Assembly: GCA_001798595.1 (NCBI GenBank)
Contig: MGSS01000028.1
Coordinates: 1 to 60,127, forward strand
Reading direction: 5' to 3'
From: Deltaproteobacteria bacterium RIFCSPLOWO2_12_FULL_60_19
GTDB lineage: Bacteria; Desulfobacterota; Binatia; UBA9968
Length of the DNA: 60,127 nucleotides
Position numbers and translations under genes: made by a program. This document shows, piece after piece, positions 24,314 to 33,037 of this stretch; within the stretch, counting starts at the first letter, position 1; each line of letters starts with the position of its first letter. The notes under the pieces were generated by a model, which ran no database searches, was not told the DNA's origin, and was given only the letters and a program-made list of their open reading frames with translations.

Positions 24314-25708
24314 ATGACACCGACGACACTCCGCGACGCCTATCGATCCATTTCTCAGTTGCACGAGAACGAGAAGCTGGCCGCCTGGTTACAAAGCAAA
24401 CGGGCCATTGTCTGGCTCACGCCGAGACGGCGCCGGCAGATCCTGTTTTTCGGCGCCCTGCTAGGGGGCACGATAGCCTTGTTCCGCCGCCAGTCGCAAT
24501 GGAGAGATCATTTGTCGGCGACCAGTTGGCTCGCGCCGGCCCTCGCGTTGCCGATTCTCCTGGCCCTGGTCTACCTTCTCTACCTTGCGGCGATCCATTT
24601 CAGCCGGTTGCCCGCCGCGGTCAGGCGACGACCGCAAATCGCCTTGCACCTAGTCTTCTGGCTGATCATTGCGCTTGCCTGGATAACGCCCGAGGAGGCG
24701 GGAGTTTGGAAAACCGCGATCTTCCTGATTGCGGTTTCTATCCCCTATCTCATCTGGCGCTGCGGCTATATGCTGCTCTCGGGCCAGCGCGGCAAAGCGG
24801 CGGGAACGGCTTTTCGCGACCACCTGTTTTATATCTGGCCGATGTGGGGAGGAACCAATACCCCCCAAGGCAAGGGCGCGGATTATCTGACGCAGTGCGA
24901 AGCGCAATCCCCCGCCGCCTACGCGCGCTCCGTCCTCGCCGGGATCAAATTACTAATCCTAGCCCGGATCTGGGACCTGACGAAGCTTCTGATGGGGGTG
25001 CTGGTGTTCTCGAATCCGAAAAGCCCCCTGGCGCCCTCGCTAGGAGGATACAGTTTGGAGATTCCACGCGCGCGGACGCTGCTGACGAACGAGATTCCGG
25101 CATCCTTGCTCATGACGTGGCTCAGTCTCTATCTGGAGTTTATCTGGGAGACGCTCGACATCGCCGAGGACAGCCACTTCTGGATCGGCCTGCTGCGCCT
25201 GTTCGGCTTCAACGTGTTCCGCAATACCTACAAGCCCCTGCTGGCAAAGTCGATCGTCGATTTCTGGAATCGGTATTACTATTATTTCAAAGAGCTACTG
25301 GTCGAGTTTTTCTTTTTCCCGACCTACGTGCGCTATTTCCGCGCGTGGCCGAAGCTCAGGATGTTCGCGGCCGTCTTCGCCGCAGCCTTTCTGGGTAACA
25401 TCTACTATCACTCCCTGCGTGCGAGTGGAATCGCGGCCGGCGAATTGCCGAAGATCTGGGTGAGCTTGGGTCGGCCGCGGGCGGGGTACTGCTTCCTGCT
25501 GGCCGTCGGCATCTATATCTCCATGCTGCGCCAACAGAAGAAACGGGGCACCGGCGCTCAGTCGCAAGCGGGAGCGGCGCTGCCGCGCCGGTTGATCCAG
25601 ATCGCCGGCGTCTGGACCTTCTTCAGTGTGATTCACATCTGGAATCTCAAAAGCCCCGCGACGCTCTTCGACCGCGTCGGCTTTTTTCTCTCGCTGTTCG
25701 GATTCTAG
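24314..25708 (+). CDS. MBOAT-like membrane acyltransferase, copy 4
   Basis: This 464-residue paralog is closest to copy 3. Conserved features are YRSISQLHENEKL at the N-terminus, WGGTNTPQGKGADYL, the GLLRLFGFNVFRNTYKPLLA segment, FWNRYYYYFKELL and a His in GNIYYH. The C-terminus VGFFLSLFGF is common to all four copies. No stop or frameshift is seen, so all four genes appear functional. The phosphoglycerol-transferase-like gene begins 54 bp downstream and is probably in the same transcription unit. Confidence 0.7.
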   Translation: MTPTTLRDAYRSISQLHENEKLAAWLQSKRAIVWLTPRRRRQILFFGALLGGTIALFRRQSQWRDHLSATSWLAPALALPILLALVYLLYLAAIHFSRLPAAVRRRPQIALHLVFWLIIALAWITPEEAGVWKTAIFLIAVSIPYLIWRCGYMLLSGQRGKAAGTAFRDHLFYIWPMWGGTNTPQGKGADYLTQCEAQSPAAYARSVLAGIKLLILARIWDLTKLLMGVLVFSNPKSPLAPSLGGYSLEIPRARTLLTNEIPASLLMTWLSLYLEFIWETLDIAEDSHFWIGLLRLFGFNVFRNTYKPLLAKSIVDFWNRYYYYFKELLVEFFFFPTYVRYFRAWPKLRMFAAVFAAAFLGNIYYHSLRASGIAAGELPKIWVSLGRPRAGYCFLLAVGIYISMLRQQKKRGTGAQSQAGAALPRRLIQIAGVWTFFSVIHIWNLKSPATLFDRVGFFLSLFGF

Positions 25709-25762
25709 GTCAATCGCTTCGCCTCCGACCTTTGACAATACGCCGGCTTTTCAGTAGCGAGG

Positions 25763-27790
25763 ATGATGATGTTCGATTCTCTCATGACCGCAGGCTCGAA
25801 CCTTCCTCGAACCGCGCTCTGTTTTTGGGCCTTGGCGGCGGCGCTGGCGATTTTCACGGCGTTTCGCGCATGGCTTTTTTTTGAGCGCCGCTCCGAGCTT
25901 GCCGATCTTTCGCCGGCCGAATGCCTGAAGCTTTTTTGGATCGGCTTTCGCCTTGACGCTCTGATCGTAAGCCGCGGGCTGTTGATTCTGATTCTCCTGC
26001 TCCTCCTCGCGCCAGAGAGCTGGCTCTCCGCGCTCCGCCCCGTCCTGTTGGCCTACGCCGGGATCTTTTTTCTTTTCGCCTGCTTCGCCGAAACCGCCGG
26101 GGTTTACTATTTCCGCTACTACGATTTTCGCCCGAACTATTTAGTTCTCGAGCACGGCGCGGACCGCGAGGTGATCCGTACTGTGATGAAAGAGTATCCG
26201 GTTGCGCGCATCCTGCTGATCAGCGTAGTCGGCGCCGCCGCCTGCCTGCTGCTTGTCGGCCGGTTCGCGCCGCTCGCCGCGACGTCTGCCGCCGGCCCGT
26301 GGGATCGTGCCGCGGCGGTTCTCATTCTCCTGCTCGCGGGCTTCGCTTCGCGCGGGACGTTGGACCACCGCGCGCTCAATCCCAGCGCCGCCGCGGTGAC
26401 GACCAACCGCGTCGCCAACGAGATCGCCGCGTCGGGAGTCTTCAACGTCCTCTACGAATGGGCGCAGCAGAAAAAAAAACAGTACGGGAACTTGAAGTCG
26501 ATGTTGCCGCTTCCGCCTCTGCCCGAGGCGGCGAGTCGCGCGCGCAGTCATCTTGGATCGCAAGGAAGATTGACGGACGATTCTCCGAATCCGGTGGTGC
26601 GCGTCATCGACGGAAAGCAGCGGGCCGAGTTTCTCAACGTCGTGCTGGTGGTAATGGAGAGCTTCACCAGCCGCCTGGTCGGGACTCTCGGCGGCTCGCC
26701 GGCGCTGACGCCGGAGCTCGACAAATTGGCCGCCGCAGGCGTGCTGTTCGAGAACTGCTACGCGACGGGCGAACGCACGATCCAAGGGCTGGAGGCGGCG
26801 GTCGCCTCCTTCCCGCCGCTCCCCGGCGTCAGCGTGGTGCGCCGCCCGCAGGCGCGCCAGGGCTTTTTCACGCTCGCGACGCTCCTCAAGGAGCGCGATT
26901 ACGAAACGCTCTTTCTCTACGGCGGCCAGGGAATCTTCGACCACATGCGGGCGTTTTTCATCGCCAACGGCTTCGACCGCTTCATCGAAGAGAAAGATTT
27001 CGACAATGTCGATTTCCGCAGCCCGTGGGGCGTGTCAGACGAAGATCTTTTTCGCCGCGCGGACCAAGAGTTCCGAAGTCTTGCGGGCCGCGGAAAACCT
27101 TTCTTCGCGACGATGCTCACGGTCTCGCTCCATTCCCCGTGGGAATATCCGCCGGGGCGCATCGAGCCGCTGCCGGCGACGATCTCCATTCCACTCGGCT
27201 TCAAGTACGAGGAGCTGAACAATTTTCTCTACGCCGACTACGCGCTCGGCAAATTCATGGAGGCCGCGCGCGCCGCGCCCTATTTTGACGACACCTTATT
27301 CGTCTTCGTCGGCGACCACGGCGTGCATCTGCGCGGCAGCAAGCTGATCCCGGTCGATGAGTTCTGCGTCCCCGCGCTTTTTCTCGCGCCCAAGCATTTG
27401 CCGCCGCAGCGCATCGCGCGGGTCACGAGCCAGATCGATATTCCGCCGACGATCATGACCATTCTCGGCGGCGCTTATCGAAGTCCGTTTTTCGGCCTGG
27501 ATGTATTGAACCATCAGAAAGACGACGGCCTGGCGATCATGAGTTACAACAAGAAGCGTTACGGGTTCATCTCGGGGCCACGCCTGACGATCATCAATGA
27601 GAAAGGCGGTGAGGCGGCGTTCGAGCGCGACGGCCAGGGCGCCTGGGCGCCGGCGCCCGTCACCGACTCAGCTCGCGTTTATAGCCAAAACGGCGTCGCC
27701 CTCCTCCAACTCGCCGAACATCTGTTGAAAAACGGCCACTACACCACGGCCCGGCAAGCCACAGCACCTAACGCGAAGCAAAAATCCTAG
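25763..27790 (+). CDS. LtaS/MdoB-like phosphoglycerol transferase (sulfatase fold)
   Basis: This 675-residue protein has about five N-terminal membrane helices (residues 15-40, 66-86, 92-117, 146-167, 181-197) and an extracytoplasmic sulfatase-fold domain from about 290. Active-site candidates are Glu299 in VVMESF, the nucleophile Thr339 in TGERTIQGLEA, and the metal ligands in GVSDEDLF and VFVGDHGVH. This is the layout of lipoteichoic acid synthases and of MdoB/OpgB, which move phosphoglycerol from phosphatidylglycerol onto polymers or periplasmic glucans. GERT..GLEA resembles MdoB more than Firmicute LtaS. Next to a ligase-carrier-MBOAT set, it may build or decorate the polymer those enzymes modify. 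Confidence 0.85.
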   Translation: MMMFDSLMTAGSNLPRTALCFWALAAALAIFTAFRAWLFFERRSELADLSPAECLKLFWIGFRLDALIVSRGLLILILLLLLAPESWLSALRPVLLAYAGIFFLFACFAETAGVYYFRYYDFRPNYLVLEHGADREVIRTVMKEYPVARILLISVVGAAACLLLVGRFAPLAATSAAGPWDRAAAVLILLLAGFASRGTLDHRALNPSAAAVTTNRVANEIAASGVFNVLYEWAQQKKKQYGNLKSMLPLPPLPEAASRARSHLGSQGRLTDDSPNPVVRVIDGKQRAEFLNVVLVVMESFTSRLVGTLGGSPALTPELDKLAAAGVLFENCYATGERTIQGLEAAVASFPPLPGVSVVRRPQARQGFFTLATLLKERDYETLFLYGGQGIFDHMRAFFIANGFDRFIEEKDFDNVDFRSPWGVSDEDLFRRADQEFRSLAGRGKPFFATMLTVSLHSPWEYPPGRIEPLPATISIPLGFKYEELNNFLYADYALGKFMEAARAAPYFDDTLFVFVGDHGVHLRGSKLIPVDEFCVPALFLAPKHLPPQRIARVTSQIDIPPTIMTILGGAYRSPFFGLDVLNHQKDDGLAIMSYNKKRYGFISGPRLTIINEKGGEAAFERDGQGAWAPAPVTDSARVYSQNGVALLQLAEHLLKNGHYTTARQATAPNAKQKS

Positions 27791-27808
27791 CGAGAATAAC
27801 GAAAAAAC

Positions 27809-28828
27809 TTACGCCTTGATGCAGGCGGCCCAGTGGTTGGGCCTGACTTCTCGCAATTGAGGCGCCGCCTCGCGGCACTCGTCAATTGCAATCGCGCAGC
27901 GCGGATGAAAGACGCAGCCCGAGGGCGGACTCAACAGGCTCGGCACCTCGCCGCCGAGGACGATCCGCTCGCGGCCGGCTTCCACTTGCGGGTCCGGGAT
28001 CGGAATCGCCGACAGCAACGCCTTCGTGTAGGGATGGAGGGGGTTATCGTAGAGTTCCTGGCGGTCGGCGATCTCGACGACCTTCCCAAGGTACATGACC
28101 GCGATCCGGTCGCTGATATGGCGCACGACGGAGAGGTCGTGGGCGATGAACAGATAGGTCAGATGGAATCGCTCCTGCAGCTCTTCGAGCAGGTTGATGA
28201 TCTGCGCCTGGATCGAAACGTCCAGCGCCGAGATCGGCTCGTCGCAGACGATGAACTTGGGTTCGAGCGCGAGCGCGCGCGCCACGCCGACCCGCTGGCG
28301 CTGGCCGCCGGAGAGCTCGTGGGGATAGCGGCGGGCCATCGATGGATTTAACCCCACCACCTTGAGCAGCTCCGCCACCCGCTCGCGCGATTCATTCCCG
28401 TTACGCGCCAGCCCGTGGACGTTGATCGGCTCGCCGACGATCTGCCCGATCGTCATCCGCGGGTTGAGCGAGCTGTAGGGGTCTTGAAAGACGATCTGCA
28501 TCCGGCGGCGCACCGGCCGCAACTGTTCGTCGCTCATCCGCGTGAGATCCTGCCCTTCGAAAAAAACGTTCCCGGCGGTCGGGCGGTCGAGCTGGAGAAG
28601 ACAGCGGCCCGTCGTGGTCTTGCCGCAGCCGGATTCCCCGACCAGCCCCAAAGTTTCTCCCTGGTGGATGGTGAAGCTCACGTCATCGACGGCTTTGATC
28701 CAGCCGACGACGCGCTGCGCGACCACGCCGCTGGTCACCGGAAAATATTTCTTCAGGCCGCGGACCTCCACGATCGGAGAACTTTGAATTTTTAATTTTG
28801 AGTTTTGAATTTCAGATCCGGAATTCAT
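27809..28828 (-). CDS. Oligopeptide/dipeptide ABC transporter ATPase (DppF/OppF-like)
   Basis: This 339-residue ATPase has Walker [15 protein letters not shown], the Q-loop [12 protein letters not shown], the signature LSGGQRQRV, Walker [13 protein letters not shown] and the C-terminal oligo_HPY extension with Cys motif [18 protein letters not shown], which can bind an iron-sulfur cluster. It pairs with the DppD-like gene upstream. No permeases or binding protein are in the window, so the ATPases may serve a system encoded elsewhere. The first residues ([13 protein letters not shown]) come from an ATTCAAAA-type word repeat; the true start may be an internal GTG near the [10 protein letters not shown] segment. 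Confidence 0.92.
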   Translation of the reverse strand: MNSGSEIQNSKLKIQSSPIVEVRGLKKYFPVTSGVVAQRVVGWIKAVDDVSFTIHQGETLGLVGESGCGKTTTGRCLLQLDRPTAGNVFFEGQDLTRMSDEQLRPVRRRMQIVFQDPYSSLNPRMTIGQIVGEPINVHGLARNGNESRERVAELLKVVGLNPSMARRYPHELSGGQRQRVGVARALALEPKFIVCDEPISALDVSIQAQIINLLEELQERFHLTYLFIAHDLSVVRHISDRIAVMYLGKVVEIADRQELYDNPLHPYTKALLSAIPIPDPQVEAGRERIVLGGEVPSLLSPPSGCVFHPRCAIAIDECREAAPQLREVRPNHWAACIKA

Positions 28829-28854
28829 AATTCAACATTCAAAATTCAACATTA
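28788..28854. repeat. ATTCAAAA word repeat at the DppF-like start
   Basis: Words such as TTTTGAATTTCAG and CATTCAAAATTCAACATT fill the gap between the two ATPase genes and extend into the first codons of the downstream gene. Confidence 0.6.
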
Positions 28855-29832
28855 TTATTTTAAGCTTTCGGCCACCCAGCATGCGGAGCGGTGGCCGTCT
28901 TCGATCTGCCTGAGCGGCGGCGTTTCGTGGGCGCACTTCTCCACGGCGAAGCGGCAGCGCGGCCGGAAGCTGCAACCGGGCGGCAGGTTCCACAAGTCCG
29001 GCGGCTGGCCGTCGATCGGCTCGAGCTTCGCCTTGCGCGGTTGATCCAGGCGCGGCACCGAGCGGAGCAGGCCGATCGTGTAAGGATGGCGGGGGTTGCG
29101 GTAGATCTCCGCCGCGGTGGCGCTCTCGATCACCTTGCCGGCGTACATCACGTTGACCCGGTCGGCATAGCGCGCCACCACTCCGAGGTTATGCGTGATA
29201 ATGACCAGCGCGACGCCGAATTGCCTGCTGAGATTGCGCATCAACTCCAACAACTGCGCTTGAATCGTCACATCGAGCGCCGTCGTCGGCTCGTCGGCGA
29301 GAATGAGCTTGGGCCGGCAGGTGAGCGCGATAGCGATCATCACGCGCTGGCGCATCCCGCCGCTGAACTGATGCGGATATTCGCCGAGCCGGTGCTCGGG
29401 GTCCGCAATCCCCACCAGGCGGAGCAGCTCCAGCGCCCGCGCTCGCGCCTCTTCTTTCGAGACCGAGGCATGGGCCTCCAGCGTCTCGGTCAATTGGCGC
29501 CCGATCGTCAGCACCGGATTGAGCGAGGTCATCGGCTCCTGAAAAACCATTGCGATCTCCGCGCCGCGAATCCGCCGCATCTCCTCGTCGCCGAGCTTGA
29601 GCAGATCGCGTCCCTGGAAGTAAATCTCGCCGCCCTCGATGGACGCTTGCGGCCGGGGGGTAAGGCGCATGATCGACAGCGCGCTCATCGTCTTGCCGCA
29701 GCCGCTCTCGCCCACCAGCGCCACGGTCTCGCCTTCGCGCACGTTGAACGACACGCCGTCCACCGCCTTCACCACGCCCTGCGTGGTGTAGAGATAGGTT
29801 CTCAAGTCCCGCACTTCGAGCAAATCAGCCAT
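28855..29832 (-). CDS. Oligopeptide/dipeptide ABC transporter ATPase (DppD/OppD-like)
   Basis: This 325-residue ATPase starts at [14 protein letters not shown] (29832); the open frame further upstream is a shadow. Walker A is [13 protein letters not shown], the signature [12 protein letters not shown], Walker [13 protein letters not shown], and the C-terminal oligo_HPY domain has [15 protein letters not shown]. It forms a heterodimer with the DppF-like protein to power uptake of peptides, nickel or other small solutes. It starts 13 bp after the GntR regulator gene, so the regulator probably controls it. Confidence 0.92.
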   Translation of the reverse strand: MADLLEVRDLRTYLYTTQGVVKAVDGVSFNVREGETVALVGESGCGKTMSALSIMRLTPRPQASIEGGEIYFQGRDLLKLGDEEMRRIRGAEIAMVFQEPMTSLNPVLTIGRQLTETLEAHASVSKEEARARALELLRLVGIADPEHRLGEYPHQFSGGMRQRVMIAIALTCRPKLILADEPTTALDVTIQAQLLELMRNLSRQFGVALVIITHNLGVVARYADRVNVMYAGKVIESATAAEIYRNPRHPYTIGLLRSVPRLDQPRKAKLEPIDGQPPDLWNLPPGCSFRPRCRFAVEKCAHETPPLRQIEDGHRSACWVAESLK

Positions 29833-29845
29833 CCTTCGATTCCCC

Positions 29846-30535
29846 TCAGGACGGTGAGCGTGTCGAACCGTGTAGCGCCTTCTCGATCGCCGCCATCTGG
29901 TTCTGGAGGTGCTTGATGACAACCGCCTCGGCCAGCTCCGCGTTTTTCTTGAGAAACGCGTCCATGATCTGGTCGTGTTCGCGCATCGAGTAGTCGAGCC
30001 GCTGCGGCAACTGGAGCGCGAGGATCTTGGTCTTGCGGATCTCCTGGCGCATCTGGTCGATCAACCGGTAGAGACGCTGGTTGCCCGCCAGTTCGGCGAT
30101 GTAGCGATGGAAGCGGCTGTTGGCCTCGAAGTAGCGTTCGGTTTCCTTCGCCTTGTAGGCCTCTTTGAGCAGTTGGTGCAGCTCTCTCAGCCGCAGGATC
30201 TCTTCCGGCTGCGCGCGTTCCACCGCCAGTCGCGCCGCCAATCCTTCCAGGACGCTGGCGATCGAGTAGTACTCCTCGACCTCTTCCAGCGTCGGCTTGC
30301 TCACCGCCACGCCTTCGTTCGGCAAAAAAGTCACGTAGCCCTCCGCCTCCAGGCGGCGCAGCGCCTCGCGCAGCGGAACCCGGCTGACCTTGAGCGAAGC
30401 GGTCAGTTGCTCTTCGGAGAGCCTTTCGCCGGGTTTGAGCTTCCCCGTCACGATCGCCTCCTTTAGCTCCTCGGCGATGAGTTTGGTGAGAGAGCGGAAG
30501 CGCTTTTCCACGCGATCTTGCGCGCGCCTGATCAT
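29846..30535 (-). CDS. GntR-family regulator with FCD domain
   Basis: This is a 229-residue transcription factor. Residues about 15-75 form a winged helix-turn-helix (LIAEELKEAIVTGKLKPGER, then EEQLTASLKVSRVPLREALR), and the rest is an all-helical FCD ligand-binding domain (FHRYIAELAGNQRLYRLID, with metal-binding His candidates). FadR/FCD regulators typically bind carboxylic acids. The gene overlaps the thiolase-like gene by 4 bp and precedes the two ABC ATPases, suggesting one operon under its own control. Confidence 0.9.
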   Translation of the reverse strand: MIRRAQDRVEKRFRSLTKLIAEELKEAIVTGKLKPGERLSEEQLTASLKVSRVPLREALRRLEAEGYVTFLPNEGVAVSKPTLEEVEEYYSIASVLEGLAARLAVERAQPEEILRLRELHQLLKEAYKAKETERYFEANSRFHRYIAELAGNQRLYRLIDQMRQEIRKTKILALQLPQRLDYSMREHDQIMDAFLKKNAELAEAVVIKHLQNQMAAIEKALHGSTRSPS

Positions 30536-32058
30536 GGGCTCTCCTTCCGCCCGCGCTTGCTTTCATTTCGATCCGCCGGCGATGGGACCCTCCGCAACAG
30601 CTTCTTCAACGCCTCCCGCACGGTGCGCAACTGGCTCTTGACCGTAAAGACGTAGCCTCCGCCAAGCTGTCTTAGATAAACCTCGCGGCCGATCTTTAGA
30701 TGGCTGACATCTTCGCCTTGCGCCATGATCAACTGCCCGCTTCGGTCGCGGATCAGCGCCAGCGCCAGCGGCGGGAGAAAGCCGTCGGGCGTGACGTACA
30801 GCATGGTGAAGGTTTCGATTTTCCCCTCCTCGCTCGGCGCGCGTTCTGCGGCTTTGGCTTTACGCTTGGGCCGGGGCCGCGGCGGCGCGGGCGTCCAGTG
30901 ATTTTCCACTTGAACGCCGTTGGAGCGCTCTAATATCGTCACCAGATTATTCGCGCCCAAGCCGCCGGTGCTCTGCGCCAGCGCCCGCTTCGGCTCGCGC
31001 TTGAGCTTGACTTGCCCTTCTCCCCGCATTCTCAACGCGACTTCAACGATCTGCGCCACGCCGGTCGCGCCGATCGGATGGCCGCGCGCCTTGAGGCCGC
31101 CGGATGGATTGATCGGCAGCGGGCCGTCCATGGAAGTTTTCCCTTCCTCGACCGCCTGCCAGCCCTTGCCCGCCGGAAAAAATCCCAAATCCTCCGTGCT
31201 GATGATTTCAAACGGCGTGAAGGCGTCGTGGACCTCGGCGAAGTCGATCTCTTTCGGCGAAATGCCGGCCATCTGATAGGCGCGCTCGGCCGCTGCCTGG
31301 GTCGCGCGGAAGCAGGTAAACGACTCCCGCTCGCGCAGACCCACGGGTCCGGTCCCCTGGCCTATGCCGGAGACGAAGAGGTCGGTTTTCTCCGCCGTCA
31401 CGACCACCGCGGCGGCGCCGTCCGTCATCGGCGAGCAATCATAGAGCCTGAGCGGCGTTGAGACAAGCTTGCTCGAGAGGTAGGTCTCCTCGGTAATGGG
31501 TTTTTGAAACTGGGCGAACGGGTTATGCGACCCGTTTAGGTGATTTTTCATCGCGACGAGCGAGAGAATGCGCTCAAGCTCCGAGTGGGAGAGACGGTAG
31601 CGCTTGCGGTAGCGCTCGGTGATCATCGCCGCCAGCGCCGGCATGGTCGCGCCGCACTGGCGCTCCTGCCGCTCGATCACCTCGGCCAGGATGCGCGTCG
31701 CGGCGCTCGTGCTGAGATGGGTCATCTTCTCCCCGCCCAGGACCAGCACGTGGCGATAGTAGCCCGATGCGACCGCCTGACAGGCCGTGTGCAGCGCCGC
31801 CGCGCCGGCCGAAGAAGCCGTCTCGACTCTGAGCGCCGGCAGTCCCGACAGGCCGAGCGCATCGGCCACCTGCGCCGCGATATTGCTCTCGCCGGTGAAT
31901 TCCTCGGGGTTCATCGCGCCGATATACAGCGCGTCCACGTCTTGAACGGGAGAAGCGGACAAGGCGCGCGTGGCGGCCTCGCGCAAAAGCCCGATCAGCG
32001 TCTGGGAGCTTTTCCCAAACTTCGTCATTCCGACCCCAGCCAGGTACACGGCAGCCAT
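30532..32058 (-). CDS. Thiolase-like protein fused to an OB-fold (DUF35-like) domain
   Basis: This 508-residue protein combines an SCP-x/lipid-transfer-type thiolase domain (residues 1-380) with a C-terminal OB-fold region (about 400-485), joined by a Pro/Lys/Arg-rich linker. The conserved His motifs are present: EVHDAFTPFE and GHPIGATG. The nucleophilic Cys is not: the family ENACASG position reads ETASSAG, and the usual second Cys is also lacking (AQSTGGLGANN). It may therefore be a thiolase-like aldolase, as described for Ltp2 with DUF35 partners, rather than a true thiolase. It overlaps the GntR regulator gene by 4 bp. Confidence 0.85.
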   Translation of the reverse strand: MAAVYLAGVGMTKFGKSSQTLIGLLREAATRALSASPVQDVDALYIGAMNPEEFTGESNIAAQVADALGLSGLPALRVETASSAGAAALHTACQAVASGYYRHVLVLGGEKMTHLSTSAATRILAEVIERQERQCGATMPALAAMITERYRKRYRLSHSELERILSLVAMKNHLNGSHNPFAQFQKPITEETYLSSKLVSTPLRLYDCSPMTDGAAAVVVTAEKTDLFVSGIGQGTGPVGLRERESFTCFRATQAAAERAYQMAGISPKEIDFAEVHDAFTPFEIISTEDLGFFPAGKGWQAVEEGKTSMDGPLPINPSGGLKARGHPIGATGVAQIVEVALRMRGEGQVKLKREPKRALAQSTGGLGANNLVTILERSNGVQVENHWTPAPPRPRPKRKAKAAERAPSEEGKIETFTMLYVTPDGFLPPLALALIRDRSGQLIMAQGEDVSHLKIGREVYLRQLGGGYVFTVKSQLRTVREALKKLLRRVPSPADRNESKRGRKESP

Positions 32059-32335
32059 CGCAATTCAATCTTATATACGACTTTCCATTAATTTCCACGC
32101 TGGAATGCGACTATCACCGCCGCCCGCCTGGGAGTCTCTCGGAGGGCCGGCGCGTGGGACGGGAGGGATCAATCGTACCTCGCGGCTACTCTCATCTCAT
32201 GGGAGCAGCGCAACAACGACGTATCGCGTCGGCCCGGAGAGAGATTTCCAGGCGGGCTGTCTTCCAGGAACTTGACAAAGAACCACTCAGACTATAAATC
32301 AGGTAACGCAAACATCGGAAAGAAAGGAGAATCTT
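32059..32335. other. Divergent intergenic region before the peroxiredoxin
   Basis: This 277-bp gap separates the thiolase-like gene (minus) from the peroxiredoxin gene (plus). It contains the promoter candidate at 32272-32298 and the ribosome-binding site AAGGAG. No other gene or repeat is convincing. Confidence 0.5.
32272..32298 (+). promoter_or_regulatory. Sigma70-like promoter of the peroxiredoxin gene
   Basis: A perfect -35 TTGACA (32272-32277) is followed by -10 TATAAA (32293-32298) at a slightly short 15-base spacing. The expected transcript would start near 32305, giving a 5' leader of about 30 bases with AAGGAG before the ATG. Confidence 0.55.
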
Positions 32336-32920
32336 ATGTCTGTTCGTGTCGGCGAAAAGGCGCCTGAGTTTACGCTTGACGGCGTCGTCAAAGGAGATTT
32401 CAAAACCGTCTCCTTGAAAGATTACCGCGGCAAGTGGCTGGTTTTGTTTTTCTACCCGCTCGATTTCACGTTCGTCTGACCCACCGAGATTAATGAATTC
32501 TCCGACAGGTTGTCGGAGTTCGAGCAACGGAATGCAGCAGTCGTGGCAGTCTCGACGGACAGCAAGTTTTCGCACAAGGCGTGGCTTCAGACCCCGCGCA
32601 AGAAAGGCGGCATCGAGGGATGCCAGTACCCGCTGCTCGCGGACTTTACCAAGAAGACGAGCGCGGACTACGGCGTCCTGCAAGAGTCCTCCGGCGTGGC
32701 GGTGCGCGGCCTCTTCTTGATCGAGCCGGAAGGAATCGTGGAGGCGATCCAGATCAACAATCTGCCGATCGGCCGCAACGTCGACGAGGCGGTGCGTCTG
32801 CTCGACGCCTTCCAGGAAAACAAGAAGCACGGCGTGGTCTGCCCGATCGGGTGGGCCAAGGGAAAAGAGGCGATCAACCCCGCCACAGCCGCAGCCTGGT
32901 TCGAGAAGCACGCGAAATAG
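32336..32920 (+). CDS. Selenocysteine-containing 2-Cys peroxiredoxin (probable)
   Basis: This AhpC/Prx1-type peroxiredoxin has 195 codons, reading from ATG 32336 (AAGGAG upstream) through one in-frame TGA (32477-32479) to TAG at 32918. The TGA falls exactly at the peroxidatic cysteine: the family motif FTFVCPTEI reads FTFV-U-PTEI. The rest of the frame is well conserved on both sides, including [15 protein letters not shown] and the resolving Cys in [10 protein letters not shown] frameshift or decayed gene would not put the only lesion at this residue. The enzyme would reduce hydroperoxides with a selenolate nucleophile, recycled by thioredoxin. selABCD genes are not in the window. Confidence 0.88.
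32477..32518 (+). promoter_or_regulatory. Bacterial SECIS-like hairpin at the TGA codon
   Basis: Twenty bases after the TGA, CTCCGACA (32500-32507) and TGTCGGAG (32511-32518) form a perfect 8-bp stem with a GGT loop. The apical loop is 28 bases from the TGA, inside the range usual for bacterial SECIS elements, and begins with G residues as is typical for SelB recognition. It lies inside the coding region, as expected in bacteria. Confidence 0.7.
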
Positions 32921-33037
32921 CCGTTCGCGTACGCAGCATACCTGCGCGGGCGCCCGCGATCCTACTCCGGGTGCCCGTGATCTTTCCCATGCGGCGATGG
33001 GCGGCCGAGCCCGCCGCTGCCGCTCCGGAGGAAAAAG

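Noticed and set aside
17997-27790. Calling the region an exosortase/PEP-CTERM locus
   Set aside because: The ligase resembles exosortase-associated ligases, but no exosortase, PEP-CTERM protein or other marker of that system is in the window.
32338-32476. The peroxiredoxin gene as a pseudogene or two short genes split by TGA
   Set aside because: The only stop lies at the catalytic Cys codon, the frame is intact on both sides, and a hairpin of SECIS type follows. Recoding explains this better than decay.
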